Origin: JBBQXK01 sp038251625
Lineage (GTDB): Bacteria; Pseudomonadota; Alphaproteobacteria; Rhodobacterales; Rhodobacteraceae
Reading direction: 5' to 3'
DNA: 44,187 nt
Assembly (NCBI GenBank): GCA_038251625.1
Contig: JBBSBE010000017.1
Location: 1-44,187, forward strand
Shown here: positions 1 to 8,308 of the stretch, one piece after another
How the letters are laid out: the number at the start of each line of letters is the position of its first letter
Position numbering within the stretch: position 1 is the stretch's first letter
Translations under genes and position numbers: made by a program
Notes under the pieces: model-generated
The model's database searches: none
Told to the model about the DNA's origin: nothing
Seen by the model: the letters and a program-made list of their open reading frames with translations, nothing else

Positions 1-532
1 GAAGAAGAACCCCGACGCGGCAGAGTTGCTGCGGGCCAAGCTGGGGCGCATCCTCGGGGCCAATGTGGCGCTTTTCACGGTGATGAAGGGGTTGCCGCTG
101 ACCTATTCCAAAGACATGCAGGAAGACAAGGAACAGGTCTTCGACGCCGCCGACAGCCTGATGCTGGCCTTGGCCGCGATGACGGGGATGGTCGGCGACA
201 TGACCGCCAATCGCGCGGTTCTGGCCGAGGCGGCGGCGAGCGGCTTTTCCACCGCCACCGATCTTGCCGACTGGCTGGTGCGCACGCTGAACCTGCCGTT
301 CCGCGAGGCGCACCATGTGACGGGTACGCTGGTCGCACTGGCCGAAAGCAAGGGGTGCGACCTGCCGGACCTGTCGATCACCGAGATGAAATCTGTCCAT
401 GATGACATCACGCAAGAGGTGTATTCCGTTCTCGGCGTTGAAAATTCGGTGCGCAGCCGGATGTCTGTCGGCGGGACGGCGCCTGCGCTGGTGGTCGCAC
501 AGGCGGCGCGGTGGAAAGCCGCCTTGGGGTAA
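1..532 (+). CDS. argH: argininosuccinate lyase, C-terminal part (5' end outside window)
   Basis: Last step of arginine biosynthesis: splits argininosuccinate into arginine and fumarate in the cytoplasm. The reading frame is open from base 2 and begins with KKNPD, the tail of the GSSxMPxKxNP signature of the fumarase/aspartase superfamily, so the catalytic loop lies at the window edge. The following helical segment (ILGANVALFTVMKGLPLTYSKD) and the C-terminal helical domain ending in WKAALG are typical of ArgH. About 176 residues of a family near 460 are present. A small lipoprotein gene follows 63 bases downstream on the same strand. Identity rests on motif recognition and seems secure. Confidence 0.93.
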   Translation, partial: KKNPDAAELLRAKLGRILGANVALFTVMKGLPLTYSKDMQEDKEQVFDAADSLMLALAAMTGMVGDMTANRAVLAEAAASGFSTATDLADWLVRTLNLPFREAHHVTGTLVALAESKGCDLPDLSITEMKSVHDDITQEVYSVLGVENSVRSRMSVGGTAPALVVAQAARWKAALG

Positions 533-595
533 TCCACCCCTTGCCTTTGCGCCCACCGGAGCCGACATAAGAAGAGCAATTTTCAGGAGCTTTCC

Positions 596-736
596 ATGCG
601 CGTAGCCCTTGCCGCCTGCCTTTTCGCCCTTGCCGCTTGCGGCGCCGATGGCCCGCCGGTTGCCCCGGCCGCCAAGGCAACGGATGGCGTTTCGATTTCG
701 GGCGATGCCCGCGTCGGCGTGGTTTACAAAGGCTGA
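596..736 (+). CDS. small lipoprotein downstream of argH
   Basis: A 46-residue protein with a lipoprotein signal: a basic residue at position 2, a hydrophobic stretch, and lipobox LAAC with the acceptor Cys at residue 15. The mature part is only about 31 residues, rich in Ala, Pro and Gly, with no recognisable domain. The ribosome binding site AGGAGC lies five bases before the ATG. Its stop codon shares one base with the next start (TGATG), so the two genes look translationally coupled. Similar tiny lipoproteins next to argH are common in Rhodobacteraceae (recall, not checked). Function unknown; an outer-membrane-facing periplasmic location is inferred from the lipobox only. Confidence 0.72.
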   Translation: MRVALAACLFALAACGADGPPVAPAAKATDGVSISGDARVGVVYKG

Positions 737-1044
737 TGGCGCCCTTGCGGCTTTTGTGGCTGGCGCTGGCGATCTGGGGCGCGGTGCACCCGATGGCGTG
801 GTTTCTGGCCTACATGCGGGAAACCGGCACGGGCCTTTCTGGCCTGATCGACGCCTGGTATGTGAACGCCTCGACCACCGGCCTGACATGGGATCTGACG
901 ATCGCGGCCATCGTGCTGACGGTCTGGGTGATCGCCGAGACGGTGAAAAGCCGCGCGTGGCTCAACCTGATCGCCATTCCCGCCACGTTCTGCATCGGCG
1001 TCAGCTGCGGGTTGCCGCTTTATCTTTTCCTGCGCAGCCGCTGA
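736..1044 (+). CDS. DUF2834-like small membrane protein
   Basis: 102 residues with three hydrophobic segments (about residues 4-24, 51-70 and 78-98), so an inner-membrane protein. The length, the Trp-rich first helix and the pattern around NASTTGLTWDL resemble the DUF2834 family, whose function is not known. The ATG at 736 overlaps the stop of the upstream lipoprotein by one base, which favours this start over an in-frame one at 637. It lies 43 bases before the dnaE2-like gene, but the SOS-type site between them suggests the polymerase has its own promoter. Confidence 0.68.
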   Translation: MAPLRLLWLALAIWGAVHPMAWFLAYMRETGTGLSGLIDAWYVNASTTGLTWDLTIAAIVLTVWVIAETVKSRAWLNLIAIPATFCIGVSCGLPLYLFLRSR

Positions 1045-1078
1045 AGGCTGGCCAGCGGGGGCGAATCGCCCTAGATTT

Positions 1079-1093
1079 GTTCCTGCTATGTTC
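1079..1093 (+). promoter_or_regulatory. LexA (SOS) box overlapping the dnaE2 start codon
   Basis: The sequence is GTTC, seven bases, GTTC (1079-1082 and 1090-1093), which exactly fits the direct-repeat LexA operator of alphaproteobacteria. The second half starts at the G of the ATG (1088-1090), so bound repressor would cover the start codon. dnaE2 genes are a classic SOS target, which supports a functional site. Seen directly; binding is inferred. Confidence 0.75.
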
Positions 1094-3886
1094 ACGCCCT
1101 TTGCCGAGCTTTCGGCCACCTCGAACTTTACCTTCCTGACCGGCGCCTCGCACCCCGAGGAGTTGATGCGCCGGGGGGCGGAGCTTGGGCTGACGGCACT
1201 GGCGATTGCGGATGAAAACTCTGTCGCAGGGATCGTGCGCGCGCATGTTGAGGCGCGCGAGATTGCGCGGGAAGAAGGCAGCCCGCCCCGGCTGATTCCG
1301 GCGGCGCGGATCGTGCTGCGGGACGGGTTCACCCTGACCGCCCTGCCGCGCGACCGGGCGGCCTGGGGGCGGCTTTGCCGTCTGCTGACGCTGGGGCGGA
1401 GGCGGGCGCCCAAGGGCAGTTGCGATCTGGGCCTGCAGGATGTGCTGGACTGGGGCGAAGGGATGGTGCTGATCCTTCACCCCCCCGAGGATGCCGCGCT
1501 GTGGGCCCGTGCGGCGCAAACGCTGAAACGGCGGTTCGAAGAGGCGGTGCACCTGATGCTGTCGCCCGCCTATGACGGGCAGGATGGGATGCGGTTCGAC
1601 CGCCTGTCGCGCCTTGCCGCACGGCTGCGCCTGCCCACCGTCGCCTCGGCCCTGCCGCTGATGCACCGGGGGGGGCGGCGCCGTCTGGCCGATGTGCTGA
1701 GCGCCATTCGCCTGCGCTGCCGGGTCGAGGATCTGGGCCATTCCGCGCTGGCCCATGCCGAACAGCGCCTGCGGGGTGGGGCCGATATGTTGCGGCTTTT
1801 CGCAGGGCACGAGGATGCGGTGGCGCGGGCGGGTCAGATTGCCACCGCCTGCACCTTTTCGCTGGACGAGTTGCGCTACGAATACCCGTCCGAGATCACC
1901 GGGGGCGAAACCGCCGCCGCCCGGCTGGAACGGCTGGCAGAGGCGGGGCTTGCCTGGCGCTATCCGCAGGGCGCACCGGAAAAGGCGCGCAGGCAGATGG
2001 CGCATGAGCTGACCCTGATCGGCAAGCTGGGGTACGAGCCCTATTTCCTGACCGTCCACGATATCGTGGCCTTCGCGCGGGATCGCGGCATCCTGTGCCA
2101 GGGTCGGGGGTCGGCGGCCAATTCCATCGTCTGCTATGCGCTTGGTGTCACCTCCGTCTCGCCCGAGATCGGCACCATGGTGTTCGAGCGGTTTGTTTCC
2201 GAGGCGCGCAACGAACCCCCCGATATCGACGTTGATTTCGAGCATGAGCGGCGGGAAGAGGTGATCCAGCACATCTATGCCCGCTATGGCCGCCACCGCG
2301 CGGGCCTGTGCGCCACCGTGATCCACTATCGCGGCAAGCGCGCGGTGCGCGAGGTGGGCCGCGCGATGGGGATGAGCGAGGATACCCTTGCCGCCATGTC
2401 ATCCCAGATCTGGGGTTGGGGCGGCGCGGGGGCGATCACGGATGAGCGGTTGCGCGAGATCGGCCTCGACCCCGCAGACCGGCGGTTGAAGCTGGCGCTG
2501 CGGCTGATCGACGAGATTCAGGGCTTTCCCCGGCACCTTTCCCAGCATGTGGGCGGCTTCATCGTGACCGAAGGGCGGCTGGATGAACTGGTGCCCGTGG
2601 AAAACGCCACGATGGAGGATCGCACGGTCATCCCATGGGACAAGGACGATATCGACGCGCTGAAGATCCTGAAGGTGGATATCCTGGCACTGGGGATGCT
2701 GAGTTGCATCCGCAAGGCGTTCGACCTTGTGCATAAGCATCATCAGACGCGGCTGACCCTTGCCACCCTGCCGCCCGAGGATGCGGCGACCTATGACATG
2801 ATGTGCAAGGCCGATACGCTTGGCGTCTTTCAGGTGGAAAGCCGGGCGCAGATGAACTTTCTGCCCCGGATGCGGCCCCGGCGGTTCTACGATCTTGTGA
2901 TCCAGGTCGCCATCATCCGGCCCGGGCCTATCCAGGGCGATATGGTGCATCCCTATCTGCGGCGGCGAAACGGGCAGGAACAGGTCAGCTTTCCCTCCGA
3001 TGCGCTGGGTGCGGTCTTGGGCAAGACGCTGGGCGTGCCGCTTTTTCAGGAACAGGCGATGCAGATCGCCATCGTGGGCGCGGGCTTTTCCCCGGAAGAG
3101 GCGGACCGCCTGCGCCGCTCGCTTGCCACGTTCAAGAAGCACGGGAACGTCAGCGAATTTCATGACCGGTTTCTGCAGGGCATGGCCGCGAACGGCTACG
3201 ATCCCGATTTTTCGGCCCGCTGTTTCGCGCAGATCGAGGGTTTCGGCAGTTACGGCTTTCCCGAAAGCCACGCGGCCAGTTTCGCGCTGCTTGTCTATGC
3301 CTCGGCCTGGCTGAAGCACCATCATCCCGGCATCTTCGCCTGTGCCCTGCTCAACAGCCAACCCATGGGGTTCTACGCCCCGGCGCAGATCGTGCGTGAT
3401 GCGCGCGAACATGGCGTGACCGTGCGCCCGCCCTGCATCAACGCGAGCCTCTGGGACAATGTGATGGAGCCGGATGGGGCGGGCGGGCTTGCCCTGCGGC
3501 TGGGGTTTCGCCAGATCCGGGGGGTGTCCGAGGACGAGGCGCTGTGGATCGTCGCGGCGCGGGGCAATGGATACACCGCCGTGCGCGATGTATGGCGGCG
3601 GGCGGGTGCGCGCCCTGCCACGATCACCCGGTTGGCAGAGGCGGATTGCTTTGCCGCTCTCGGGCTCACGCGCCGCGATGCGCTGTGGCAGGCGCGGGCG
3701 CTGACGGCCGACCGCCCCCTGCCCCTTTTCGCGCAGGATATCGACGGCGAGGCGATGGACGAACCCAGCGTCACCTTCGCGGCCCTCACGGAAGGCGAGG
3801 CGGTGGTCGAGGATTACGTGGCCATGCGCCTGACGCTGCGCAGCCATCCGATGGCGCTGTTGCGCCCGCTTCTGACGCCTGCCTAG
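1088..3886 (+). CDS. dnaE2: error-prone DNA polymerase III alpha subunit DnaE2, C-terminally short
   Basis: Translesion C-family polymerase used in SOS mutagenesis. The N-terminus (FAELSATSNFTFLTGASHPEE) is the PHP domain start typical of DnaE2. The palm has PDIDVDF, giving catalytic Asp381 and Asp383, and the third Asp is in KVDILALG (about Asp531). The helix-hairpin-helix region near the end is present (GFRQIRGVSEDEA). The protein stops at 932 residues just after LRSHPMALLRPLL, where family members of about 1050-1100 residues continue into an OB-fold domain. The ATG at 1088 fits the family N-terminus and no upstream alternative is seen; there is no clear ribosome binding site. imuA and imuB, the usual partners, are not adjacent. 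The 3' end overlaps the convergent ATP-grasp gene by four bases. Confidence 0.9.
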   Translation: MFTPFAELSATSNFTFLTGASHPEELMRRGAELGLTALAIADENSVAGIVRAHVEAREIAREEGSPPRLIPAARIVLRDGFTLTALPRDRAAWGRLCRLLTLGRRRAPKGSCDLGLQDVLDWGEGMVLILHPPEDAALWARAAQTLKRRFEEAVHLMLSPAYDGQDGMRFDRLSRLAARLRLPTVASALPLMHRGGRRRLADVLSAIRLRCRVEDLGHSALAHAEQRLRGGADMLRLFAGHEDAVARAGQIATACTFSLDELRYEYPSEITGGETAAARLERLAEAGLAWRYPQGAPEKARRQMAHELTLIGKLGYEPYFLTVHDIVAFARDRGILCQGRGSAANSIVCYALGVTSVSPEIGTMVFERFVSEARNEPPDIDVDFEHERREEVIQHIYARYGRHRAGLCATVIHYRGKRAVREVGRAMGMSEDTLAAMSSQIWGWGGAGAITDERLREIGLDPADRRLKLALRLIDEIQGFPRHLSQHVGGFIVTEGRLDELVPVENATMEDRTVIPWDKDDIDALKILKVDILALGMLSCIRKAFDLVHKHHQTRLTLATLPPEDAATYDMMCKADTLGVFQVESRAQMNFLPRMRPRRFYDLVIQVAIIRPGPIQGDMVHPYLRRRNGQEQVSFPSDALGAVLGKTLGVPLFQEQAMQIAIVGAGFSPEEADRLRRSLATFKKHGNVSEFHDRFLQGMAANGYDPDFSARCFAQIEGFGSYGFPESHAASFALLVYASAWLKHHHPGIFACALLNSQPMGFYAPAQIVRDAREHGVTVRPPCINASLWDNVMEPDGAGGLALRLGFRQIRGVSEDEALWIVAARGNGYTAVRDVWRRAGARPATITRLAEADCFAALGLTRRDALWQARALTADRPLPLFAQDIDGEAMDEPSVTFAALTEGEAVVEDYVAMRLTLRSHPMALLRPLLTPA

Positions 3887-5046
3887 AAGCCCGCTTTCTG
3901 CCGGGCCCTGGCCTCTGCCTGCCGCGCGGCGGCAAAGGCCAGCGCCGCATCGATTGCGGGTCGCAGCGCGGGGTTCATCACGCCCCGGTTCGCCGCGCGT
4001 TGGTAAAGATAGTGCTGGGGGTTGGTATTGGCCTCAAGCGCCACGGCCCCCCGCGCCGTCAGCCCGAAATCCCAGCCGAGCACGCCATGTTCGGCGAAGG
4101 CCGCGTGGCCCGTCGAGGCCAGCCGAATCGCCTCATCGACACCCTGCAACAGGGTGCCTGCCATCGCGGACCCTGTTACCGGATGCGCCTCGACATGGCG
4201 CCCGCCTATCCGGAACATATCCTGCACCTGCAAGAGCCGCCCCGTCGCGGGTTCGACCGCGCCAAGCATCATCCGCCCCCCGGTCGTGCTGTCCACCATC
4301 GACCCAGGCCCGGGTATCCGCAACAGAACATACAGCACCTGCGGACCCGCCCGGGACTGCACCGTGGTGACGCGCAGGATGGCCAGAACGGGGCCGAACC
4401 TTGCAGCCAGATCGGGCGCGTTCTGCAGCAGTTCCTGAAACAGATAGCCTTCGGGGAAATGGTGCAGCACCTCGGCCGCTACGGCATCGACAGCCACCTC
4501 GCGCCCGTCGCCAAGGATCACATTGCGGCCATCCGGCGTCAGTGCCGAAAAGATCGCGCCCCCCACGCCCAGCGAGCCGTGGACAGGTTTGCCAAAGCAC
4601 GGCAGCGCGCCCGGGCTTCGCAGGAAATCGGCGATCGCGCCGGGGGTTGTCAGCGTCGCAGGCGCGGTGATGCGGACGAGCGCCGCCGCATGGGCCAGGA
4701 GGCGCGGCATCGGCAGACCCAGCGCCTGCATCGCAAGGCCCGCCAAGAGCTTGTCGCCCAGCAGCCCGTTCTGCGTCAGCGCGTCCTTGGGGCTGAGCCG
4801 GGCATTGAGCTTGTTCGATTGCGGGATGGACAGGAAGGCCGCACGATCATCGGCTGACAGATCAGGCGAGAAGAGGCCGTAAAGATAGTAATCCTTTGGC
4901 GCGAACGCGGACCGGGCGGCCAGACCCGCCATTTCGGCCAGTTGGCGCAGCTTGCCCTTGCCATGCGTGGCCTTCACCCATGCCAGCGCCTGCGGAATGT
5001 CAAAGTGGCGGCGGACCGGCGCGGTGGTAAGGATCGTGCCCGGCAT
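3883..5046 (-). CDS. ATP-grasp family protein, third of three tandem paralogs
   Basis: A 387-residue protein resembling the sugar-transfer-associated ATP-grasp group (PF14397-like, by pattern). The N-terminal helical part carries the set shared by all three copies: GKG..RQ..EM, a DYYLYGLF block and GLPMPRLLAH. The ATP-grasp core follows with FGKPVHGSLGVGG (lysine of the nucleotide-binding strand plus glycine loop) and HGVLGWDFGLT. The metal-binding end is EANTNPQHYLYQRAANRG. No signal peptide or membrane segment is seen, so a cytoplasmic ligase or kinase-like enzyme is expected; substrate unknown. It is the last gene of the phbA-phbB-ATP-grasp run and converges on dnaE2. The start ATG has only a weak ribosome binding site. 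Confidence 0.72.
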   Translation of the reverse strand: MPGTILTTAPVRRHFDIPQALAWVKATHGKGKLRQLAEMAGLAARSAFAPKDYYLYGLFSPDLSADDRAAFLSIPQSNKLNARLSPKDALTQNGLLGDKLLAGLAMQALGLPMPRLLAHAAALVRITAPATLTTPGAIADFLRSPGALPCFGKPVHGSLGVGGAIFSALTPDGRNVILGDGREVAVDAVAAEVLHHFPEGYLFQELLQNAPDLAARFGPVLAILRVTTVQSRAGPQVLYVLLRIPGPGSMVDSTTGGRMMLGAVEPATGRLLQVQDMFRIGGRHVEAHPVTGSAMAGTLLQGVDEAIRLASTGHAAFAEHGVLGWDFGLTARGAVALEANTNPQHYLYQRAANRGVMNPALRPAIDAALAFAAARQAEARARQKAGF

Positions 5047-5092
5047 CAGGCAAGCCGCGCAGATCGCGTGACATGATGCGCCGAGGTCATCT

Positions 5093-6253
5093 TCACGTGT
5101 CCGCCCGTGCTTTCTTCGCGGCCATCCGGTTGGAAATATACGTCTGCGCTGCGTCCAACTGGATGCGGAACGCCGGGTTCATGAAACCCTGCCGGGACGC
5201 GCGCTGGAAAATGCCCGAACGGGGGTTCGTGTTCACCTCGGTCACCACGGGGCCGGACGCGGCGACCCCCACATCCCACCCGAGGATGCCGTAATCGGGA
5301 AGTCCTGCATGACCCTGCAGAACCAGATCGCAGCATTCCTTCCATTGGGGCACCACGAAGCCCGCAAACCTTGCGCCCGTCACCGGATGCGCCTCAAGTT
5401 CAGTCACGCTCATCCGGTACATATCCTGCACGCGAAGGATCCGCCCGGTTTCGGGCTCGATCCACGCGGCCATGCTGCGCCCGGCCAGCGTGGCATCCAC
5501 CATCGCGCCGACCGCAGGCAATCGCAGCACGCCGTAGAGGACCTGCGGACCTTTTGCCGATTGCACCGTCACGATCCGCGCCATGGCGATCGTCGGACCG
5601 GACAAAGCCTCCATCTCGAGACCGTGCTGCATCAGGTCCTGAAATATGTAGCCCTCTGGATATCGGGCAAAAATCTCGGACGCCAGCGCCGTGAGCGGCA
5701 CCGCCCTGCCGTCGCCAAGCGTGATCGCCTGACCGTTCTCTGCGAGGCCTGTAAAGCTTGCCGCACCCAAAGCCAGCGACCCGAACACCGGCTTGCCGAA
5801 GGCGGGCAAGGCACCCGGGCTGCGCAGGAACGCGATCAACCCCTCTGGCGTCGAAATCGTCGCCGGTTCGGCCAGCCGCGTTTGGGTTGAGACATGCGCC
5901 TTCAGGCGCGGCATCGGCAGGCCGAGTCGCCGCAGCACGAAATCCAGCAATATCTTGTCGCCCAACAAGGCCGCATGCGTCTTGATCCCAAGCGCATTGA
6001 GCCGCGTGTTGAGGCGGGTGACGGCCTTGTCGGAAATGAATGCAGACCGCGATGATGCGGTCATATCGGGCGCAAAGAGGCCGCAAAGAAGAAAATCCAT
6101 CGGCTTGATCTGCTGGCGCAGCGCAGCACGGCCCATTTCGGCCATCTGCCTGCCCACGCTTTTGCCATAAGTCGACTGGACCCAACGAATGGCCTGCGCA
6201 ACGTCGAACGCGCGCGTGTCGGCATGCGAGGAGAGGATCGTTTCAACCACCAC
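5093..6253 (-). CDS. ATP-grasp family protein, second of three tandem paralogs
   Basis: Homologous along its whole length to both neighbours. Shared blocks are a YGKSVGRQMAEM N-terminal helix, a DFLLCGLFAPD block, GLPMPRLKAH, the ATP loop FGKPVFGSLALG, YGILGWDVG and the metal-binding EVNTNPRSGIFQRA. The frame is open up to a TTG at 6295, but alignment with the third copy and the final length (386 versus 387 residues) favour a GTG at 6253 (or 6250). It lies 46 bases before the next copy and about 60 bases after the previous one. The substrate cannot be read from the sequence. The C-terminus is lysine- and alanine-rich (RMAAKKARADT). Confidence 0.7.
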   Translation of the reverse strand: MVVETILSSHADTRAFDVAQAIRWVQSTYGKSVGRQMAEMGRAALRQQIKPMDFLLCGLFAPDMTASSRSAFISDKAVTRLNTRLNALGIKTHAALLGDKILLDFVLRRLGLPMPRLKAHVSTQTRLAEPATISTPEGLIAFLRSPGALPAFGKPVFGSLALGAASFTGLAENGQAITLGDGRAVPLTALASEIFARYPEGYIFQDLMQHGLEMEALSGPTIAMARIVTVQSAKGPQVLYGVLRLPAVGAMVDATLAGRSMAAWIEPETGRILRVQDMYRMSVTELEAHPVTGARFAGFVVPQWKECCDLVLQGHAGLPDYGILGWDVGVAASGPVVTEVNTNPRSGIFQRASRQGFMNPAFRIQLDAAQTYISNRMAAKKARADT

Positions 6254-6313
6254 AGCACCACGCGCCTTGCCCCGGTCCGACGCTAGAGACAGCAAGCGCG
6301 CCGCGCAAGTCCA

Positions 6314-7501
6314 TCAATGCTTGCCCTCGATCAGGGAAGTTTCGGCCTTGTCGGCGGCAGCAAGGCGCCGCGTTTCGGCCTCGACCTCGGCCAGCAGGGG
6401 GGCAAAGGACGCATTCAGGAGGCCCCGATCCGCCGCCCGCTGATAAAGCAGGTGATGCGGGTTGTCGTTGATTTCGTTCAGGATCGGCCCTTCGGGCGTC
6501 AGGGCCACATCGAAGCCCAGAATACCATGCCCCGGAAACATCGCATGCGCGGCCTCGCACAGCGCCGCCGCCTCGGGCACGAAGGGCAGGGTTTGGCCCG
6601 CGAGCGGCAGGCCGGTTGCCAATGCGGCATCAAGGGCCGTCGTGTTCATCCTCCACAAGCTTTGCCCGCGCAGGATGGCGCCGGTGGAAAGGTCCACCTC
6701 GGCAATCCCGTTGGCGCGGATGCCGGAATTGCTGTCAACCATCGCACCGTCCGGCGGCAGGCGGATCAGCGCATAAAGCGACCGGGGCCCGGAACGCAGG
6801 CGGACCGTCGTGACGCGCAGCATCGCCACCGCCGTGCCCGCAATGGCCGCCACCGCCGGATGCGCACGCAGAAGAGGCTGAAAGAGATACCCCCGACCAA
6901 ACCGCCCCGCGACCTGTGCCGCGAAATCGTCGATCGTCACCGTCTCACCGGATCCAAGGCGCAGGCCCGCGCCATCCTCTGTCCGGCCGAGAATGCTGGC
7001 GCCGCCAATCCCGAGCGAGCTGACCGACGGCTTGCCGAAAAGCGGAAAGTCCTCTGTCTCGCGCAGCCACGCCGCCAGCGCCGCGACATCCGGCAACGTC
7101 CGGGTCGCTCTGTAGCGCGCCACAGTGGAAAAGACAGCGTGCAGCGGCTGTACCGGCAAGCCCCCGGCTTGCAGGGCCAGCGCCGTCAGCACCTTGTCGG
7201 CCAGAAGACCGGTGACGCTGCCCTTGCCCGGCAGCGACAGCCGGCGATTGAGCGCATAGCCCGATTCGTCGGAAACATAGCTTTGGCGCGCTTGCGCCGA
7301 AATCTCGGGGCGAAACAGCGCATAGGCAAAGTAGTCATCCATCGTCAGCCGCATGCGCCCCAGCATCAGGGGCACAACCTCGATCATCTGACGCCATGCA
7401 CCCTTGCCATATGTCCGTGCGACCCAGGCCATCGTCGCGGGATAGTCGATCCGCTGATCGATGGACCGGGTCTTGAAGGCGCTGGACGCCACATGGGTCA
7501 C
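6314..7501 (-). CDS. ATP-grasp family protein, first of three tandem paralogs, overlapping phbB
   Basis: 395 residues; the most diverged of the three copies. It keeps the YGKGAWRQMIE helix, DYFAYALFRPE, the lysine and glycine loop FGKPSVSSLGIGG, HGILGFDVALT and the metal-binding EINDNPHHLLYQRAADRG (Asp where the others have Thr). The start is a GTG whose last two bases are the first two of the phbB stop (GTGA overlap), so translation is probably coupled to the acetoacetyl-CoA reductase gene. This places the triplet in the PHB transcription unit, although the family is better known from polysaccharide loci. No membrane segments. Substrate unknown. Confidence 0.7.
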   Translation of the reverse strand: MTHVASSAFKTRSIDQRIDYPATMAWVARTYGKGAWRQMIEVVPLMLGRMRLTMDDYFAYALFRPEISAQARQSYVSDESGYALNRRLSLPGKGSVTGLLADKVLTALALQAGGLPVQPLHAVFSTVARYRATRTLPDVAALAAWLRETEDFPLFGKPSVSSLGIGGASILGRTEDGAGLRLGSGETVTIDDFAAQVAGRFGRGYLFQPLLRAHPAVAAIAGTAVAMLRVTTVRLRSGPRSLYALIRLPPDGAMVDSNSGIRANGIAEVDLSTGAILRGQSLWRMNTTALDAALATGLPLAGQTLPFVPEAAALCEAAHAMFPGHGILGFDVALTPEGPILNEINDNPHHLLYQRAADRGLLNASFAPLLAEVEAETRRLAAADKAETSLIEGKH

Positions 7502-8223
7502 ACGACGATCTGGCCGCCGTTCGCGCTGATGGTCGAGCCTGTGATGAAGCCTGCATCCTCGGACGCGAGGAACACCACGATGCGCGCGATTTCCTCTGGC
7601 TCGCCCAGCCGACCAACCGGGATTTGCGGCAGGATGCGTTCGTTCAGCACCTTTTCGTCGATGGCCTTGACCATCTCGGTGGCGATGTAGCCGGGGCAGA
7701 TCGCATTGACGGTGATCCCCGCCCGCGCGCCTTCCTGTGCCAGGGCCTTGGTAAAGCCGAGGTCACCGGACTTCGCTGCGGAATAGTTCACCTGACCTGC
7801 CTGCCCTTTCTGCCCATTGATCGAAGAGATGTTGATGACTCGCCCGAACTTGGCATTGCGCATCCCGTTCCAGACGGGATGTGTCATGTTGAACAGGCCC
7901 GAAAGGTTGGTGTCGATCACCTCTTTCCACTGCACCGGGGTCATCTTGTGGAACATGCCGTCGCGGGTGATCCCGGCGTTGTTCACCAGTACCGAAACGG
8001 GGCCAAGATCAGCCTCGACCTGCGCTATGCCCGCGACGCAAGCGTCGTAATCGGCAACCGACCATTTGTAGGTCTTGATCCCCGTTTCGGCAGTGAAGGC
8101 CGACGCGGCGGCGTCGTTGCCCGCGTAGTTCGCGGCAACGGTATAGCCCGCAGCCTTCAGTGCGGTTGAGATGGCGGCGCCGATTCCGCGCGACCCTCCG
8201 GTGACCAAAGCCACTTTCGTCAT
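7498..8223 (-). CDS. phbB: acetoacetyl-CoA reductase (PHB biosynthesis)
   Basis: NADPH-dependent reduction of acetoacetyl-CoA to (R)-3-hydroxybutyryl-CoA, the monomer precursor of polyhydroxybutyrate. It is a classical short-chain dehydrogenase of 241 residues, the usual PhaB length. The cofactor motif is TGGSRGIG (residues 8-15), the NNAG motif follows strand 4 (81-84), and the catalytic triad appears as Ser134, Tyr147 and Lys151 (YSAAK). The block RDGMFHKM and the C-terminal NGGQ are typical of PhaB. The ATG at 8223 is chosen over an open frame to 8271 because GGGAGGAA lies just upstream. The stop overlaps the downstream ATP-grasp start. Confidence 0.93.
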   Translation of the reverse strand: MTKVALVTGGSRGIGAAISTALKAAGYTVAANYAGNDAAASAFTAETGIKTYKWSVADYDACVAGIAQVEADLGPVSVLVNNAGITRDGMFHKMTPVQWKEVIDTNLSGLFNMTHPVWNGMRNAKFGRVINISSINGQKGQAGQVNYSAAKSGDLGFTKALAQEGARAGITVNAICPGYIATEMVKAIDEKVLNERILPQIPVGRLGEPEEIARIVVFLASEDAGFITGSTISANGGQIVV

Positions 8224-8308
8224 GGTACATTCCTCCCTCGGTATTGCTTGAAACACTGTTACCCGGGCCAAGGCCCACGCGCAACATTATGACTTGGCAT
8301 CAGGGACG

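Noticed and set aside
2399..3847. Long open frame antisense to dnaE2
   Set aside because: Antisense shadow of a clear polymerase gene; low-complexity Arg/Pro/His-rich translation and no ribosome binding site.
8224..8271. 16-residue N-terminal extension of phbB
   Set aside because: The strong GGGAGGAA site and the family start MTKVALVTGG support the ATG at 8223.
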